Shown: piece by piece, positions 24,303 to 31,949 of the stretch
Numbering within the stretch: position 1 is the stretch's first letter
How the letters are laid out: each line of letters opens with the position of its first letter
Notes under the pieces: model-generated
The model's database searches: none
What the model saw: the letters and a program-made list of their open reading frames with translations, nothing else
Told to the model about the DNA's origin: nothing
NCBI GenBank assembly: GCA_021647315.1
Contig: JAKIUY010000043.1
Coordinates: forward strand, 1-35,200
Direction: 5' to 3'
Source: Victivallaceae bacterium
GTDB lineage: Bacteria; Verrucomicrobiota; Lentisphaeria; Victivallales; Victivallaceae
Length of the DNA: 35,200 nt
Position numbers and translations under genes: made by a program

Positions 24303-25431
24303 ACAACGCATGCTGAATGCCTATAAAGGAATATTCAGTGACCGCATTGCAATTGCACCTGAATTATGGTATTATTATCCAGCCAAACTACTCGGCGTGG
24401 ATATGATTGAGTTTGAGCGGGAAGTCCCGTTCCATCATGCTCTGAAACAGAGCTTTGAACATTTTAACTGTGAAGGCTGGGGGATTGTATTAACTCAGCA
24501 TGAGAACGAATATATTGAACAGCAGACCACTGAAAAATGGCTTAATGCTGATGAACTTTTAACAACAGATAAAATTATTACACCCAAAGGAGTATTAACC
24601 AGCAGGACGCAATACTCTAAATTAGAACCCAGCTGGCATATTGAAAGTCCGATTAAAGATGTTGAAAAAGATCTACCGGCTTATGAATTGATGACTATGG
24701 GCGGTAATCCTGGTAAAGTCAATGCTAAACAGGTAAATAAAGCACTTGATGAAGTAGGTGAGGCATATTTGCTTGAGGGTTGGCTGGGAGTGCCGTTTTT
24801 TGATTACTATGCCGGCGGACGCGAGGGCGGAATGCAGACGGCAATTTTTGATTTTTTTGAATATGAAAATATACTCAGAGCTTTACAGGAAAAATATATT
24901 GATTTTATGGTCAGAAAAACCAGATCACTCTGCGAACAGACTAATTGCGAAAGCTTCACTATTGGCTGTTCATGGAGCTGTAATTCACTGATTGGACCGA
25001 ATATGTGGCGTGAATGGGACAAGCCGGTCATAAAAGCGGTCGCTGAAGAAGTGCATAAACACCATAAACTGCTCCACATTCATTTCCATGGTAAATGTAT
25101 GGAAACGGTCGCGGATTTTGCTGAAATCGGCATTGATTGTGTCTGTCCGTTTGAACGCCCCCCGGGGGGAGATATAAAAGATTTAAGTGATCTAAAGCAG
25201 GTTGCTGAATTATTAAAAGGCAAAACAACCATGAATGGCAATATTCATACGGTTGAAACTTTAATCAGAGGCAGTGTTGCTGATGTCCGTCGCGAGGTTC
25301 GCGAGGTGATGGTAGCCTTTCAAGGTAATCCGCGAGTTATTCTCGGCACTGGCGATCAGGTGGGCAGAGAAACCCCGGAAGAAAATCTTTACGCCATGAT
25401 TGATGAAGCCAAAAAACTCTCATTCCAATAG
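24292..25431 (+). CDS. URO-D superfamily protein 2
   Basis: The 379-residue protein shares the TGKQRMLNAYKG start with the cluster's other URO-D protein but is longer and distant. It has HIHFHGKCME with H264 and H266, GIDCVCPFERPPGGD, the glycine-rich TTMNGNIHTVETLIRG, and the terminal RVILGTGDQVGRETPEENL. This is the subgroup common in PVC-bacteria sugar operons and annotated only as uroporphyrinogen decarboxylase family. The His-x-His and nearby Cys could bind a metal, as in MtaA-type methyltransferases. AAGGAG lies 7 bases before the ATG, and translation is coupled to the SGNH hydrolase. A hairpin follows the stop. Confidence 0.85.
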   Translation: MTGKQRMLNAYKGIFSDRIAIAPELWYYYPAKLLGVDMIEFEREVPFHHALKQSFEHFNCEGWGIVLTQHENEYIEQQTTEKWLNADELLTTDKIITPKGVLTSRTQYSKLEPSWHIESPIKDVEKDLPAYELMTMGGNPGKVNAKQVNKALDEVGEAYLLEGWLGVPFFDYYAGGREGGMQTAIFDFFEYENILRALQEKYIDFMVRKTRSLCEQTNCESFTIGCSWSCNSLIGPNMWREWDKPVIKAVAEEVHKHHKLLHIHFHGKCMETVADFAEIGIDCVCPFERPPGGDIKDLSDLKQVAELLKGKTTMNGNIHTVETLIRGSVADVRREVREVMVAFQGNPRVILGTGDQVGRETPEENLYAMIDEAKKLSFQ

Positions 25432-25435
25432 TTAG

Positions 25436-25454
25436 ATTATCGCATTGCGATAAT
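25436..25454 (+). terminator. Hairpin after the coupled sugar operon
   Basis: ATTATCG-CATTG-CGATAAT forms a 7-bp stem 4 bases after the URO-D 2 stop. A loose T-rich stretch (TTGTTTTTAATTTG) follows about 10 bases later. It is a plausible but imperfect terminator. Confidence 0.45.
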
Positions 25455-25520
25455 ATGACCATTGTTTTTAATTTGTGCAAATGGGTGTATATTCGTGGCT
25501 AACGTTTTTTTGTTTTTATT

Positions 25521-25740
25521 AGTTCCGGCAAACCCAGTTATGCACTTGGGGCCTAGCATGTACAAAACTTTCGCCATAAGTTGCTTTTCCTGCTTCCGCC
25601 TGCCTGTTGCAGGCAGGTAGCGACGCAGGAGCGGAGTTTGAAGCAGTATAAGCCAGACGAACGCCTGTAGTCCATTATTTGTAATATCCTGTCATTTTTT
25701 GGCAAAAGTTTGGGGTTGCAACCCCGCGAAGCGGTAACCT
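25521..25740. repeat. Mosaic repeat copy C and degenerate hairpin copy 3
   Basis: The 363-bp gap 25432-25794 has no gene. AGTTCCGGCAAACCCAGTTA (from 25521) differs at three positions from the hairpin at 3384-3405. A perfect CCTGCCTG-TTG-CAGGCAGG hairpin lies at 25599-25617. The following CGACGCAGGAGCGGAGTTTG is the inverse of copy B. Near 25650 the inverse of the 11358 sequence appears. Confidence 0.75.
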
Positions 25741-25794
25741 GCCTGTCGGTGCTACCACCTGCCATCGAGTGCTACCAGATTAGGAGTAAAAGAA

Positions 25795-26463
25795 ATGAAA
25801 AGAAGTGAAATAAATTGTTATATCAATGATGCAATTGAATTTTTTAATGAGCAGCGATTTTATCTACCTGCATGGGCCTTTTATACACCGCAAGATTGGC
25901 AAACTATTGATCCATCGCATAGAGAAATAATGGATAATATGCTGGGCTGGGATCTTACTGATTTTGGCAGTGGAGCGTTTCTTAAGACCGGCTTATTGCT
26001 TTTTACCTTGCGCAACGGCAATCCCAAATATGACACCAAGCCTTATGCTGAAAAAATTATGGTTGTTCGGGAAAATCAGCTTACGCCAATGCATTTTCAT
26101 TCAAGTAAAATGGAAGATATTATTAACCGTGGCGGTGGTAATTTGGTTATTGAAATTCAGGGTTCAACTCCGCAGGGTGAGTTTTCTACTGAAAACGTCG
26201 CGTTGAAAGTTGACGGAGTAAGCAGGCTAGTTAAGCCGGGCGGTAAAGTAGTTTTAACTCCCGGTGAAAGTATCTGTCTGGAACAGGGTATCTATCACAG
26301 CTTCTGGGGTGAACAGGGTAAGGGCAAAGTTTTAGTCGGTGAAGTGAGTATGGTGAATGATGATACGGCCGATAACCATTTTTACGAAAAACAGGGCCGT
26401 TTCTCGCAAGTAATAGAAGATGAACCGTCAAAACATCTATTGGCGGTTGATTATATAGATTAA
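25795..26463 (+). CDS. D-lyxose isomerase (cupin family)
   Basis: The 222-residue protein matches D-lyxose ketol-isomerases, which convert D-lyxose to D-xylulose (and some D-mannose to D-fructose). The cupin metal ligands are visible: H100 and H102 in PMHFHSSKMED, E107, and H168 in GIYHSFWG. The family-typical AWAFYTPQDW, GWDLTDFGSG and KPYAEKIMVVRENQ segments are present. Length is normal for the EcSI-type family. AGGAG lies 8 bases before the ATG. It is 49 bp upstream of AraC 2 and probably cotranscribed with it. It is the best clue to the cluster's substrate: a lyxose, xylulose or mannose-type sugar. Confidence 0.92.
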   Translation: MKRSEINCYINDAIEFFNEQRFYLPAWAFYTPQDWQTIDPSHREIMDNMLGWDLTDFGSGAFLKTGLLLFTLRNGNPKYDTKPYAEKIMVVRENQLTPMHFHSSKMEDIINRGGGNLVIEIQGSTPQGEFSTENVALKVDGVSRLVKPGGKVVLTPGESICLEQGIYHSFWGEQGKGKVLVGEVSMVNDDTADNHFYEKQGRFSQVIEDEPSKHLLAVDYID

Positions 26464-26511
26464 TTTTTCAATTAAATTGGTAATTCAGCGATTCTTTTGT
26501 ATATTCTGTCC

Positions 26512-27315
26512 ATGGAATATTTTGATAATATCGAATGGGTGGGGTTTAATCATTCTGAGCAGTGCACGGCTTTGGTCGATAAAGTATTTCCCGACTATTA
26601 TGTGATTATGTATGCTCATACCGGGAAGTTTTTCTGGCAGCTGGATAATCAAAATCCGCTGATTCTTGAGGCACCGGTGGCATGGTGGGCTTATCCTGAC
26701 CACCATTTTAAGTTTGGTATGGTGGATGATAACACCATCTGGGATCATCGCTTTATCTCATTTCGCGGTTCAAGAGTTGATGCTTTGATTCGAGGCGGGC
26801 TTTTTGATATTACCACAGCGAGACCTTTCAAACCGATCTCAAATGCGATTCAGTTTTGTGACAAATTTGATGAGCTACTAGCCTATCTGGAGGCTCCGTT
26901 ATGGGGTAATTCGCGGGCAATACATCTGCTTGAAGGGCTGTTACTGTTGACTCAGGAAGAACAGCCATTCAAAAGACAATTTTCTCCGACCGAGAAAAAA
27001 GTTAAAGTGGTTGTTGAACAGGTTAAAAAGAATCCTGAAGTTGCTTATGATTTTCATGAAATTTCGCATCAACTCCAGCTTTCTTATACTCATTTCCGTA
27101 GAATATTCAAAATGATGTCAGGCTATCCACCCAGTCAGTTTGTGATCAGAATGAGAATGAAAACTGCCGCCAATCTGTTGCGTCAGAGCGAATTGGGTAT
27201 TAAGGAGATTTCCAGTAGAGCCGGCTTTGATGATATCTATTATTTTTCGAAAATGTTCAAGCAAACCTATAAGCTTCCACCCGGGCAGTTCAGAAAAGGT
27301 GCGGTTAATGTCTAA
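26512..27315 (+). CDS. AraC-family transcriptional regulator 2
   Basis: The 267-residue regulator has an N-terminal cupin-like sensor (YYVIMYAHTGKFFWQLDN…PVAWWAYPDHHFKF) and a C-terminal double HTH: YDFHEISHQLQLSYTHFRRIFK and LGIKEISSRAGFDDIYYFSKMF, ending LPPGQFRK. The ATG at 26512 is preferred to an in-frame TTG at 26497; neither has a Shine-Dalgarno sequence, which suggests dependence on translation of the upstream isomerase. It probably responds to the same sugar as the isomerase. Its stop codon lies inside the first of two 28-bp direct repeats. Confidence 0.88.
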   Translation: MEYFDNIEWVGFNHSEQCTALVDKVFPDYYVIMYAHTGKFFWQLDNQNPLILEAPVAWWAYPDHHFKFGMVDDNTIWDHRFISFRGSRVDALIRGGLFDITTARPFKPISNAIQFCDKFDELLAYLEAPLWGNSRAIHLLEGLLLLTQEEQPFKRQFSPTEKKVKVVVEQVKKNPEVAYDFHEISHQLQLSYTHFRRIFKMMSGYPPSQFVIRMRMKTAANLLRQSELGIKEISSRAGFDDIYYFSKMFKQTYKLPPGQFRKGAVNV

Positions 27316-27475
27316 TTTAGATCCTATTCGAAAAGGTCGAAAACCAGTAGCTTGCGATCTCCGAGCGCAAAAAGCAAACGCTAATCAACCTCGAACGATC
27401 AAGTTTTTTGCCAGTGTTAAGCGAACCAGAAAACCTTTTCGCATGTCGTCTAATTAGACGCTACTCGAAAAGGGT
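27310..27475. repeat. Paired 28-bp direct repeats after AraC 2
   Basis: GTCTAATTTAGATCCTATTC plus GAAAAGGT (27310-27337) recurs as GTCTAATTAGACGCTACTCG plus AAAAGGGT (27448-27475). Just inside the right copy, AACCTTTTCG is the inverse of the CGAAAAGGT end. About 110 bp of non-coding sequence lies between. The first copy includes the AraC stop codon. Confidence 0.65.
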
Positions 27476-27576
27476 ATAACGCCCGTTGGAGTACAGGCTT
27501 TAGTCTGCTTTTTTGATAAATTGCAGACTCTGAATACATGACCTAAATGATTTTTCTTAGTCACGACTCCACGTCT

Positions 27577-28011
27577 CTAATTTCCCGCTTCTTCGGCTTT
27601 TCTGGCATCCTGTAAACTGGATTTTGGTATCCATTTACTGTTCCAGACAAAATCCTGAAATTGATCGTTGTAGATACTGCCGATATCGAACCCCAGGAAC
27701 ATCACATCGGTAACGCCGCCGAAAGCACGCATGCCGGTTAGTCCGCTACCTTCGACTGCCCCCGCGATAAAGCCCCAGAATGGAACTTCGGAGTTACGGT
27801 AGACCATGCAGCGGAAGAGCTCAAGCCAGCAGGTAGTCAGATTCACTACTCCGCGGCCCATATTGTAGAAGTTGTTATTTGTCTCCGGTGCCTGAACCGT
27901 ACTGGTCTGTTTTGCCTGGGGTTGAATGTTGCCGGCGGGTACTGTCTCCGCACCCAGCAACGTGGTGATAAATAATAGTGCAACAACAGAGATTAACAGA
28001 TATTTTTTCAT
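27577..28011 (-). CDS. Exosortase-associated-type small secreted protein (TIGR04073-like)
   Basis: The 144-residue product has a signal peptide (KKYLLISVVALLFITTLLGAE), a Gln/Thr-rich linker and a compact domain. The domain is NMGRGVVNLTTCWLELFRCM…VPFWGFIAGAVEGSGLTGMRAFGGVTDVMFL. The RG..N…T…EL and G…G…R…GV.DV pattern matches, as I recall it, the small family TIGR04073 found with exosortase systems in Lentisphaerae and Verrucomicrobia. AAGGA lies 9 bases before the ATG at 28011; an upstream extension to 28119 lacks a signal peptide and is not preferred. It is divergent from the secretin operon. Function is unknown; no exosortase gene is in the window. Confidence 0.65.
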   Translation of the reverse strand: MKKYLLISVVALLFITTLLGAETVPAGNIQPQAKQTSTVQAPETNNNFYNMGRGVVNLTTCWLELFRCMVYRNSEVPFWGFIAGAVEGSGLTGMRAFGGVTDVMFLGFDIGSIYNDQFQDFVWNSKWIPKSSLQDARKAEEAGN

Positions 28012-28179
28012 GGTAGAGTTTCCTTTTTGAGTTGTTTTTATGCCTGTCCGAACGCAGTGACGCATGAAGCAATTGTCTCCATGGTATAACTTACCGGTCT
28101 TCGTCTGAAAAGCAAGCATTCAAAATCAAATCCCCTTTGGTGATAAGCTTAAATTTTAATGTTTTAAACTCAATTTTAA

Positions 28180-28208
28180 TTGAAATGGTAATACAATTGC
28201 GGTATAGT
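28180..28208 (+). promoter_or_regulatory. Sigma-70-type promoter of the secretin operon
   Basis: TTGAAA (28180-28185) and TATAGT (28203-28208) are separated by exactly 17 bases. Each hexamer differs from consensus at one or two positions. The expected start lies about 55 bases upstream of the secretin gene. This is the clearest promoter in the window. Confidence 0.65.
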
Positions 28209-28270
28209 TTGAATTCTTTAATTTTCTAACGGAAAATATCGCAGGAATATCTTACTAGAGAGGAAATATT

Positions 28271-29641
28271 TTGAATAGAGCCCAAATTTACAAATGTTTT
28301 TATATAGCACCTATAATGACGGTATTAATGTTTTTTGCCGTGGTGTGGCAGTGCCGTGGGGATGAACTTAATTCATTTACCGGACAGCAAAAACCGGTTT
28401 TGAAAACTGAAAAAGATGTTATTCAGGGCAAGAAAAATGTCAAATCTGTTGTCGCCCAGCTTAAAGCTTTGCTGCTGCCATCCTCCAGATTTAAACAGTT
28501 GAAAAAACAACGGATTGCGCTTAAACCCTATTACAAAGTTATTAAAGGTACGGATAAGCGGTCAACTTTGATTTACCGCTGCCGCTATTCATTAGCCAAA
28601 TCGCTTATTAACAGTATGGAAAGTACTATTTCCGCCTCGGGAACTGTTGAATATGTCGATGAACAAAACCTGATTGTCATTAATGATGTCAGCAGCAAAA
28701 TGAACGAGATGAAAGAGGCATTGCTGGCGATAGATATTCTATCGCCGCAGGTGCTGGTGGAGGCCAAAGTGGTGGAAATCCTGTTGTCAGAGGGCATGCA
28801 GCGCAATCTGTCATTCGGGGTGACTAACAACAGTGGCGGCAGTTTCGGCGTCAAAACTAATCCACTGGGACAATCAAGTTCCAATTCAGGTATGGCCGCT
28901 GACTGGACAACCGCGATCAGCGGCACCAGTAATAATTTTTCGGTCGCTTTTCAATGGTTGATGAATGGGCAGGACGCGAAAATTTTATCATCGCCCAATA
29001 TCGTCGTATCCCGAAATGCCACTGCCAGTATTGTTACCGGGCAGGATATTCCTATTCAGACCATTCAGGTTATTTCCGGCTCCACAACCACTTCTACCGA
29101 TTTTAAACGGGTCGGAGTCAGTCTTAATGTCACACCGAAGCTGATTAACGGTGATTCCGTCACTTTAAGGGTTAATCCGCAAGTATCCAATGTTCTGCGC
29201 TTTGAAGAGATAACCCAGGGCGGCGGCACTGATGGCGAGGGAATTTCCTATCGGGTCCCGGTGATCTCGATTCGGAATATTGAAACTGATTTGACGCTTA
29301 AAGATGGACAGGTTATTATGATGGGTGGACTGTTCAGCAGTCGGGAAATATTGCAGCAGGAACGCGTCCCGTTTCTCAGTGACCTTCCCTATATCGGGGA
29401 AATGTTTACTTCAAAAAACACGACTAAAGAGCTTGTGCAACTGATATTTTTTCTCAAGATAAATATTTTATCTGATGATGAGATTGCTTCAGGGGTGATT
29501 TATGACCCGGTAGAGCAGGCTGTTACCAGCGAAAAACTGGGCAAAACAATTCGTGACTCGAAAGCTGTTTTCCCACCGAAAGAATCTACACTGGAAAAAA
29601 TCAATAAAGATTTTATTGAAAAAACTCCGGAATACAGGTAA
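28271..29641 (+). CDS. Secretin (GspD/PilQ superfamily)
   Basis: The 456-residue product has an N-terminal hydrophobic export segment (residues ~10-27) and a linker. One NolW/N-type domain (~85-150) contains YRCRYSLAKSLINSM and VEYVDEQNLIVINDV. The secretin beta-barrel domain (~155-410) contains LVEAKVVEIL, LSSPNIVVSRNATASIVTGQ and VGVSLNVTPKLINGDSVTL. It closes with VPFLSDLPYIGEMF and ELVQLIFFLKINIL. Secretins form large outer-membrane gates for type II/III secretion and type IV pili. It is short and has no N0 docking domain. The start is a TTG with AGAGAGGA 6 bases upstream. Nineteen bp downstream begins a membrane fusion protein gene, and no type II secretion or pilus gene is near. Confidence 0.9.
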   Translation: MNRAQIYKCFYIAPIMTVLMFFAVVWQCRGDELNSFTGQQKPVLKTEKDVIQGKKNVKSVVAQLKALLLPSSRFKQLKKQRIALKPYYKVIKGTDKRSTLIYRCRYSLAKSLINSMESTISASGTVEYVDEQNLIVINDVSSKMNEMKEALLAIDILSPQVLVEAKVVEILLSEGMQRNLSFGVTNNSGGSFGVKTNPLGQSSSNSGMAADWTTAISGTSNNFSVAFQWLMNGQDAKILSSPNIVVSRNATASIVTGQDIPIQTIQVISGSTTTSTDFKRVGVSLNVTPKLINGDSVTLRVNPQVSNVLRFEEITQGGGTDGEGISYRVPVISIRNIETDLTLKDGQVIMMGGLFSSREILQQERVPFLSDLPYIGEMFTSKNTTKELVQLIFFLKINILSDDEIASGVIYDPVEQAVTSEKLGKTIRDSKAVFPPKESTLEKINKDFIEKTPEYR

Positions 29642-29659
29642 ACAAAAGTGTTGTGAATC

Positions 29660-31165
29660 ATGAAAAAAATTATTATCTTAAGTGCTGTTGCAGTTTCGCT
29701 TGTTATTATCTGGAGCGGGTATTCGTTCTTGTTTGCCGATAAAGAGGATGCTGGCGGCAAAGCTGGCGCCACCGGAAAAAATAAAGAGCTCGACCGGACT
29801 TACACCCTTAAACGGGGCGATTTGGTTATCGGGCTGATTCAGTCTGGCAGTGTCAATGCTAAAAAGAAACACAAATTATCACTTCAGGCTAATTTCAGAA
29901 CCAAACTGGTCTGGGTTATAGATGAGAATGTAAAAGTCAAAAAGGGAGATGTGCTGGCCAAATTTGAGACTGATGAGCTTAAAGAGAAAATTGCTGACTT
30001 GAAAATTAGTTATGAAACTCTGGGCAAGGAACTGATGGTAGCTCAGGAAACAGAAAAAATTCAGCTCAGTTCAAATAAAGCGGAAATAAATATTGCGGAA
30101 GACCGTCTAGTTCAGGCGGAGGATGCCAGGAAAAAATATCTGAAATTTGAACGTAGCAAAAAACGTGACGGCTTGGATTTAACGATTCGTCAGGCTGACG
30201 CCGCCTATAATAATGCCGTGGATGATTATAATAAAGAACGGCAGAAAATTGCCCGTGAAGGCAACTCGGATAAAGACAAAGAGCTTAAGAATCAGTTGCA
30301 GCTGATGGCACTACAGAATAAAATAAATTCGACAAAAAACAGTCTGGATAACGCGGAAACAGCCATGAAACTGTTCAAGCGTTATGACCATCCGAGTCGG
30401 ATGACAAAACTGAATAATGACTGTGATAATTGTGATTTGAATCTCAGAAAGGTGAAAATATCCACCGCATCCAAGATGATTCAGAAAAAAAAGCAGATTG
30501 ATAATTATATCCTGAGAATAAAAAAAGTTAAAACCAGAATGGATAAATATATCTCCTATGTGGATATGATGCAGCTGGTCGCACCGGTCGACGGAGTGGT
30601 GATTTATGGTAATCCTGATCGCCGCCGGGGCAATGTAGATATTAAACTTGGCATGGATATCTGGAAACGGCTGATTTTGATGACAATCCCGGAAATGGAA
30701 AATCTTATCGTTGAATTTGATCTGCCGGAGCAGTATCGTTCTAAAGTTAAGAAGGGAGATAAAGTAATTATTACGCCTGATTCTTTGGCTACGCTTAAAT
30801 TGAGTGGTAAAATTAATAAAATAGCAACGTTACCGGTGAATATTATTTTCTGGGATCGAGCATCACCGAAAATATATAAATCTTCGATTGTTCTGGATAA
30901 ACAGGACAAACGTCTGGTCAGTGGTATGAGTGTGCAACTTGAAATTGTGACCAGAGTTATTAAAAATACCCTGTTTGTCCCCGTTGAGGCGATATTTGAA
31001 AAAAATGATAATTTCTTTGTTTATCAAAGTAAATCCGGCACACCGAAAGAGGTTGAGGTCAAAATCGGCGAATCAACCGATAATTATGTGAGGATCCTCG
31101 ATGGCCTGGAAGAGGGGGATACCGTATTTTTATACCGCCCATATCAGAAAAAAGGGGGAATGTAG
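29660..31165 (+). CDS. Periplasmic adaptor / membrane fusion protein (MacA/HlyD type)
   Basis: The 501-residue protein has one N-terminal transmembrane helix (residues ~4-22). A lipoyl-type half motif (GDLVIGLIQSGSVNAK) and VWVIDENVKVKKGDVLAKF follow. There is then a long charged helical hairpin (~110-310) rich in K and E, the second lipoyl half (LVAPVDGVVIYG, ~310), a beta-barrel domain, and a membrane-proximal end (FVPVEAIFEKNDNFFVYQ…VRILDGLEEGDTVFLY). Such proteins link inner-membrane transporters to outer-membrane channels. The helical hairpin is longer than in E. coli MacA, which may suit a wide secretin partner. The ribosome site is weak. It lies between the secretin and ABC genes. Confidence 0.88.
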   Translation: MKKIIILSAVAVSLVIIWSGYSFLFADKEDAGGKAGATGKNKELDRTYTLKRGDLVIGLIQSGSVNAKKKHKLSLQANFRTKLVWVIDENVKVKKGDVLAKFETDELKEKIADLKISYETLGKELMVAQETEKIQLSSNKAEINIAEDRLVQAEDARKKYLKFERSKKRDGLDLTIRQADAAYNNAVDDYNKERQKIAREGNSDKDKELKNQLQLMALQNKINSTKNSLDNAETAMKLFKRYDHPSRMTKLNNDCDNCDLNLRKVKISTASKMIQKKKQIDNYILRIKKVKTRMDKYISYVDMMQLVAPVDGVVIYGNPDRRRGNVDIKLGMDIWKRLILMTIPEMENLIVEFDLPEQYRSKVKKGDKVIITPDSLATLKLSGKINKIATLPVNIIFWDRASPKIYKSSIVLDKQDKRLVSGMSVQLEIVTRVIKNTLFVPVEAIFEKNDNFFVYQSKSGTPKEVEVKIGESTDNYVRILDGLEEGDTVFLYRPYQKKGGM

Positions 31166-31211
31166 GAGCCGACCTCCGGGGCGAACAGAGGATTGAAACT
31201 GGAAACAAATA

Positions 31212-31949
31212 ATGACTCAACAACAAAACAGTGATAAATCAGACCATTTGGTCAGACTTATTGATCTTTATAAAACCTACTATACCGGAACCCTTGAGGT
31301 GCCGGTACTCAAGGGGCTTGATATTGAGTTTAATAAGGGTGAGTTTGTCGGGATCTTCGGTTCGTCGGGGTCCGGGAAGTCAACGCTGCTCAATATCCTT
31401 GGGATGTTAGATACGCCTACCGCTGGCAAATATTATCTTGAAGAACTTGAGGTTGACCAGATGGAAGATCATGAGCTTGCCACTATTCGCAATAAGAAAA
31501 TTGGCTTTATTTTTCAGAGTTTCAATCTCTTTCCACACCTTACAGTTGAACAGAATATTGAGGTGCCGATGGTTTATGGCAATGTGCCGAAACGGGAACG
31601 TCGGGAACGTGCCCGGGAACTGGGTGAACAGGTTAAACTTGGCCATCGTCTCAAACATCGTCCGACGCAGCTTTCCGGTGGTGAATGTCAGCGCATCGCT
31701 ATTGCCCGTGCGCTCAGTAATAATCCAAGTTTTTTATTGGCGGATGAGCCTACCGGTAACCTTGACGAAAAGACCAGTGGTGAAATTATTAAACTGTTTC
31801 ATGACCTGAATGACCAGGGCTCGACGATTGTTATTGTTACTCATGATCCGGCACTGGAAGCCCATTTTGATCGTACTATTCATCTGCGTGATGGTCGGAT
31901 CAGTCATGGTTCGCCAATTACCTTCGGGAGCCCCCATTATGTTGACTAG
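31212..31949 (+). CDS. ABC transporter ATP-binding protein (MacB/LolD type)
   Basis: The 245-residue ATPase has Walker A GSSGSGKST (50-58), a Q-loop in FIFQSFNLFPHLT, the signature LSGGECQR, Walker B FLLADEP and the switch histidine in IVIVTHD. The sequence belongs to the LolD/MacB/FtsE class that works with FtsX-fold permeases as a mechanotransmitter rather than a channel. The signature has C instead of the usual Q (LSGGECQR rather than LSGGEQQR). The next gene starts 11 bp before this one's stop, so the two are translationally coupled. The 46-bp gap to the adaptor gene contains no terminator. Confidence 0.95.
   Translation: MTQQQNSDKSDHLVRLIDLYKTYYTGTLEVPVLKGLDIEFNKGEFVGIFGSSGSGKSTLLNILGMLDTPTAGKYYLEELEVDQMEDHELATIRNKKIGFIFQSFNLFPHLTVEQNIEVPMVYGNVPKRERRERARELGEQVKLGHRLKHRPTQLSGGECQRIAIARALSNNPSFLLADEPTGNLDEKTSGEIIKLFHDLNDQGSTIVIVTHDPALEAHFDRTIHLRDGRISHGSPITFGSPHYVD

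Noticed and set aside
27310..27475. Possible attC site (GTTAAGC at about 27417)
   Set aside because: No matching RYYYAAC partner or typical attC stem could be laid out, and it is far from the integrase.
31810..31938. N-terminal extension of the FtsX-type permease
   Set aside because: It lies inside the ATPase gene, would add 43 residues with no family counterpart, and the ATG at 31939 gives the expected N-terminus.
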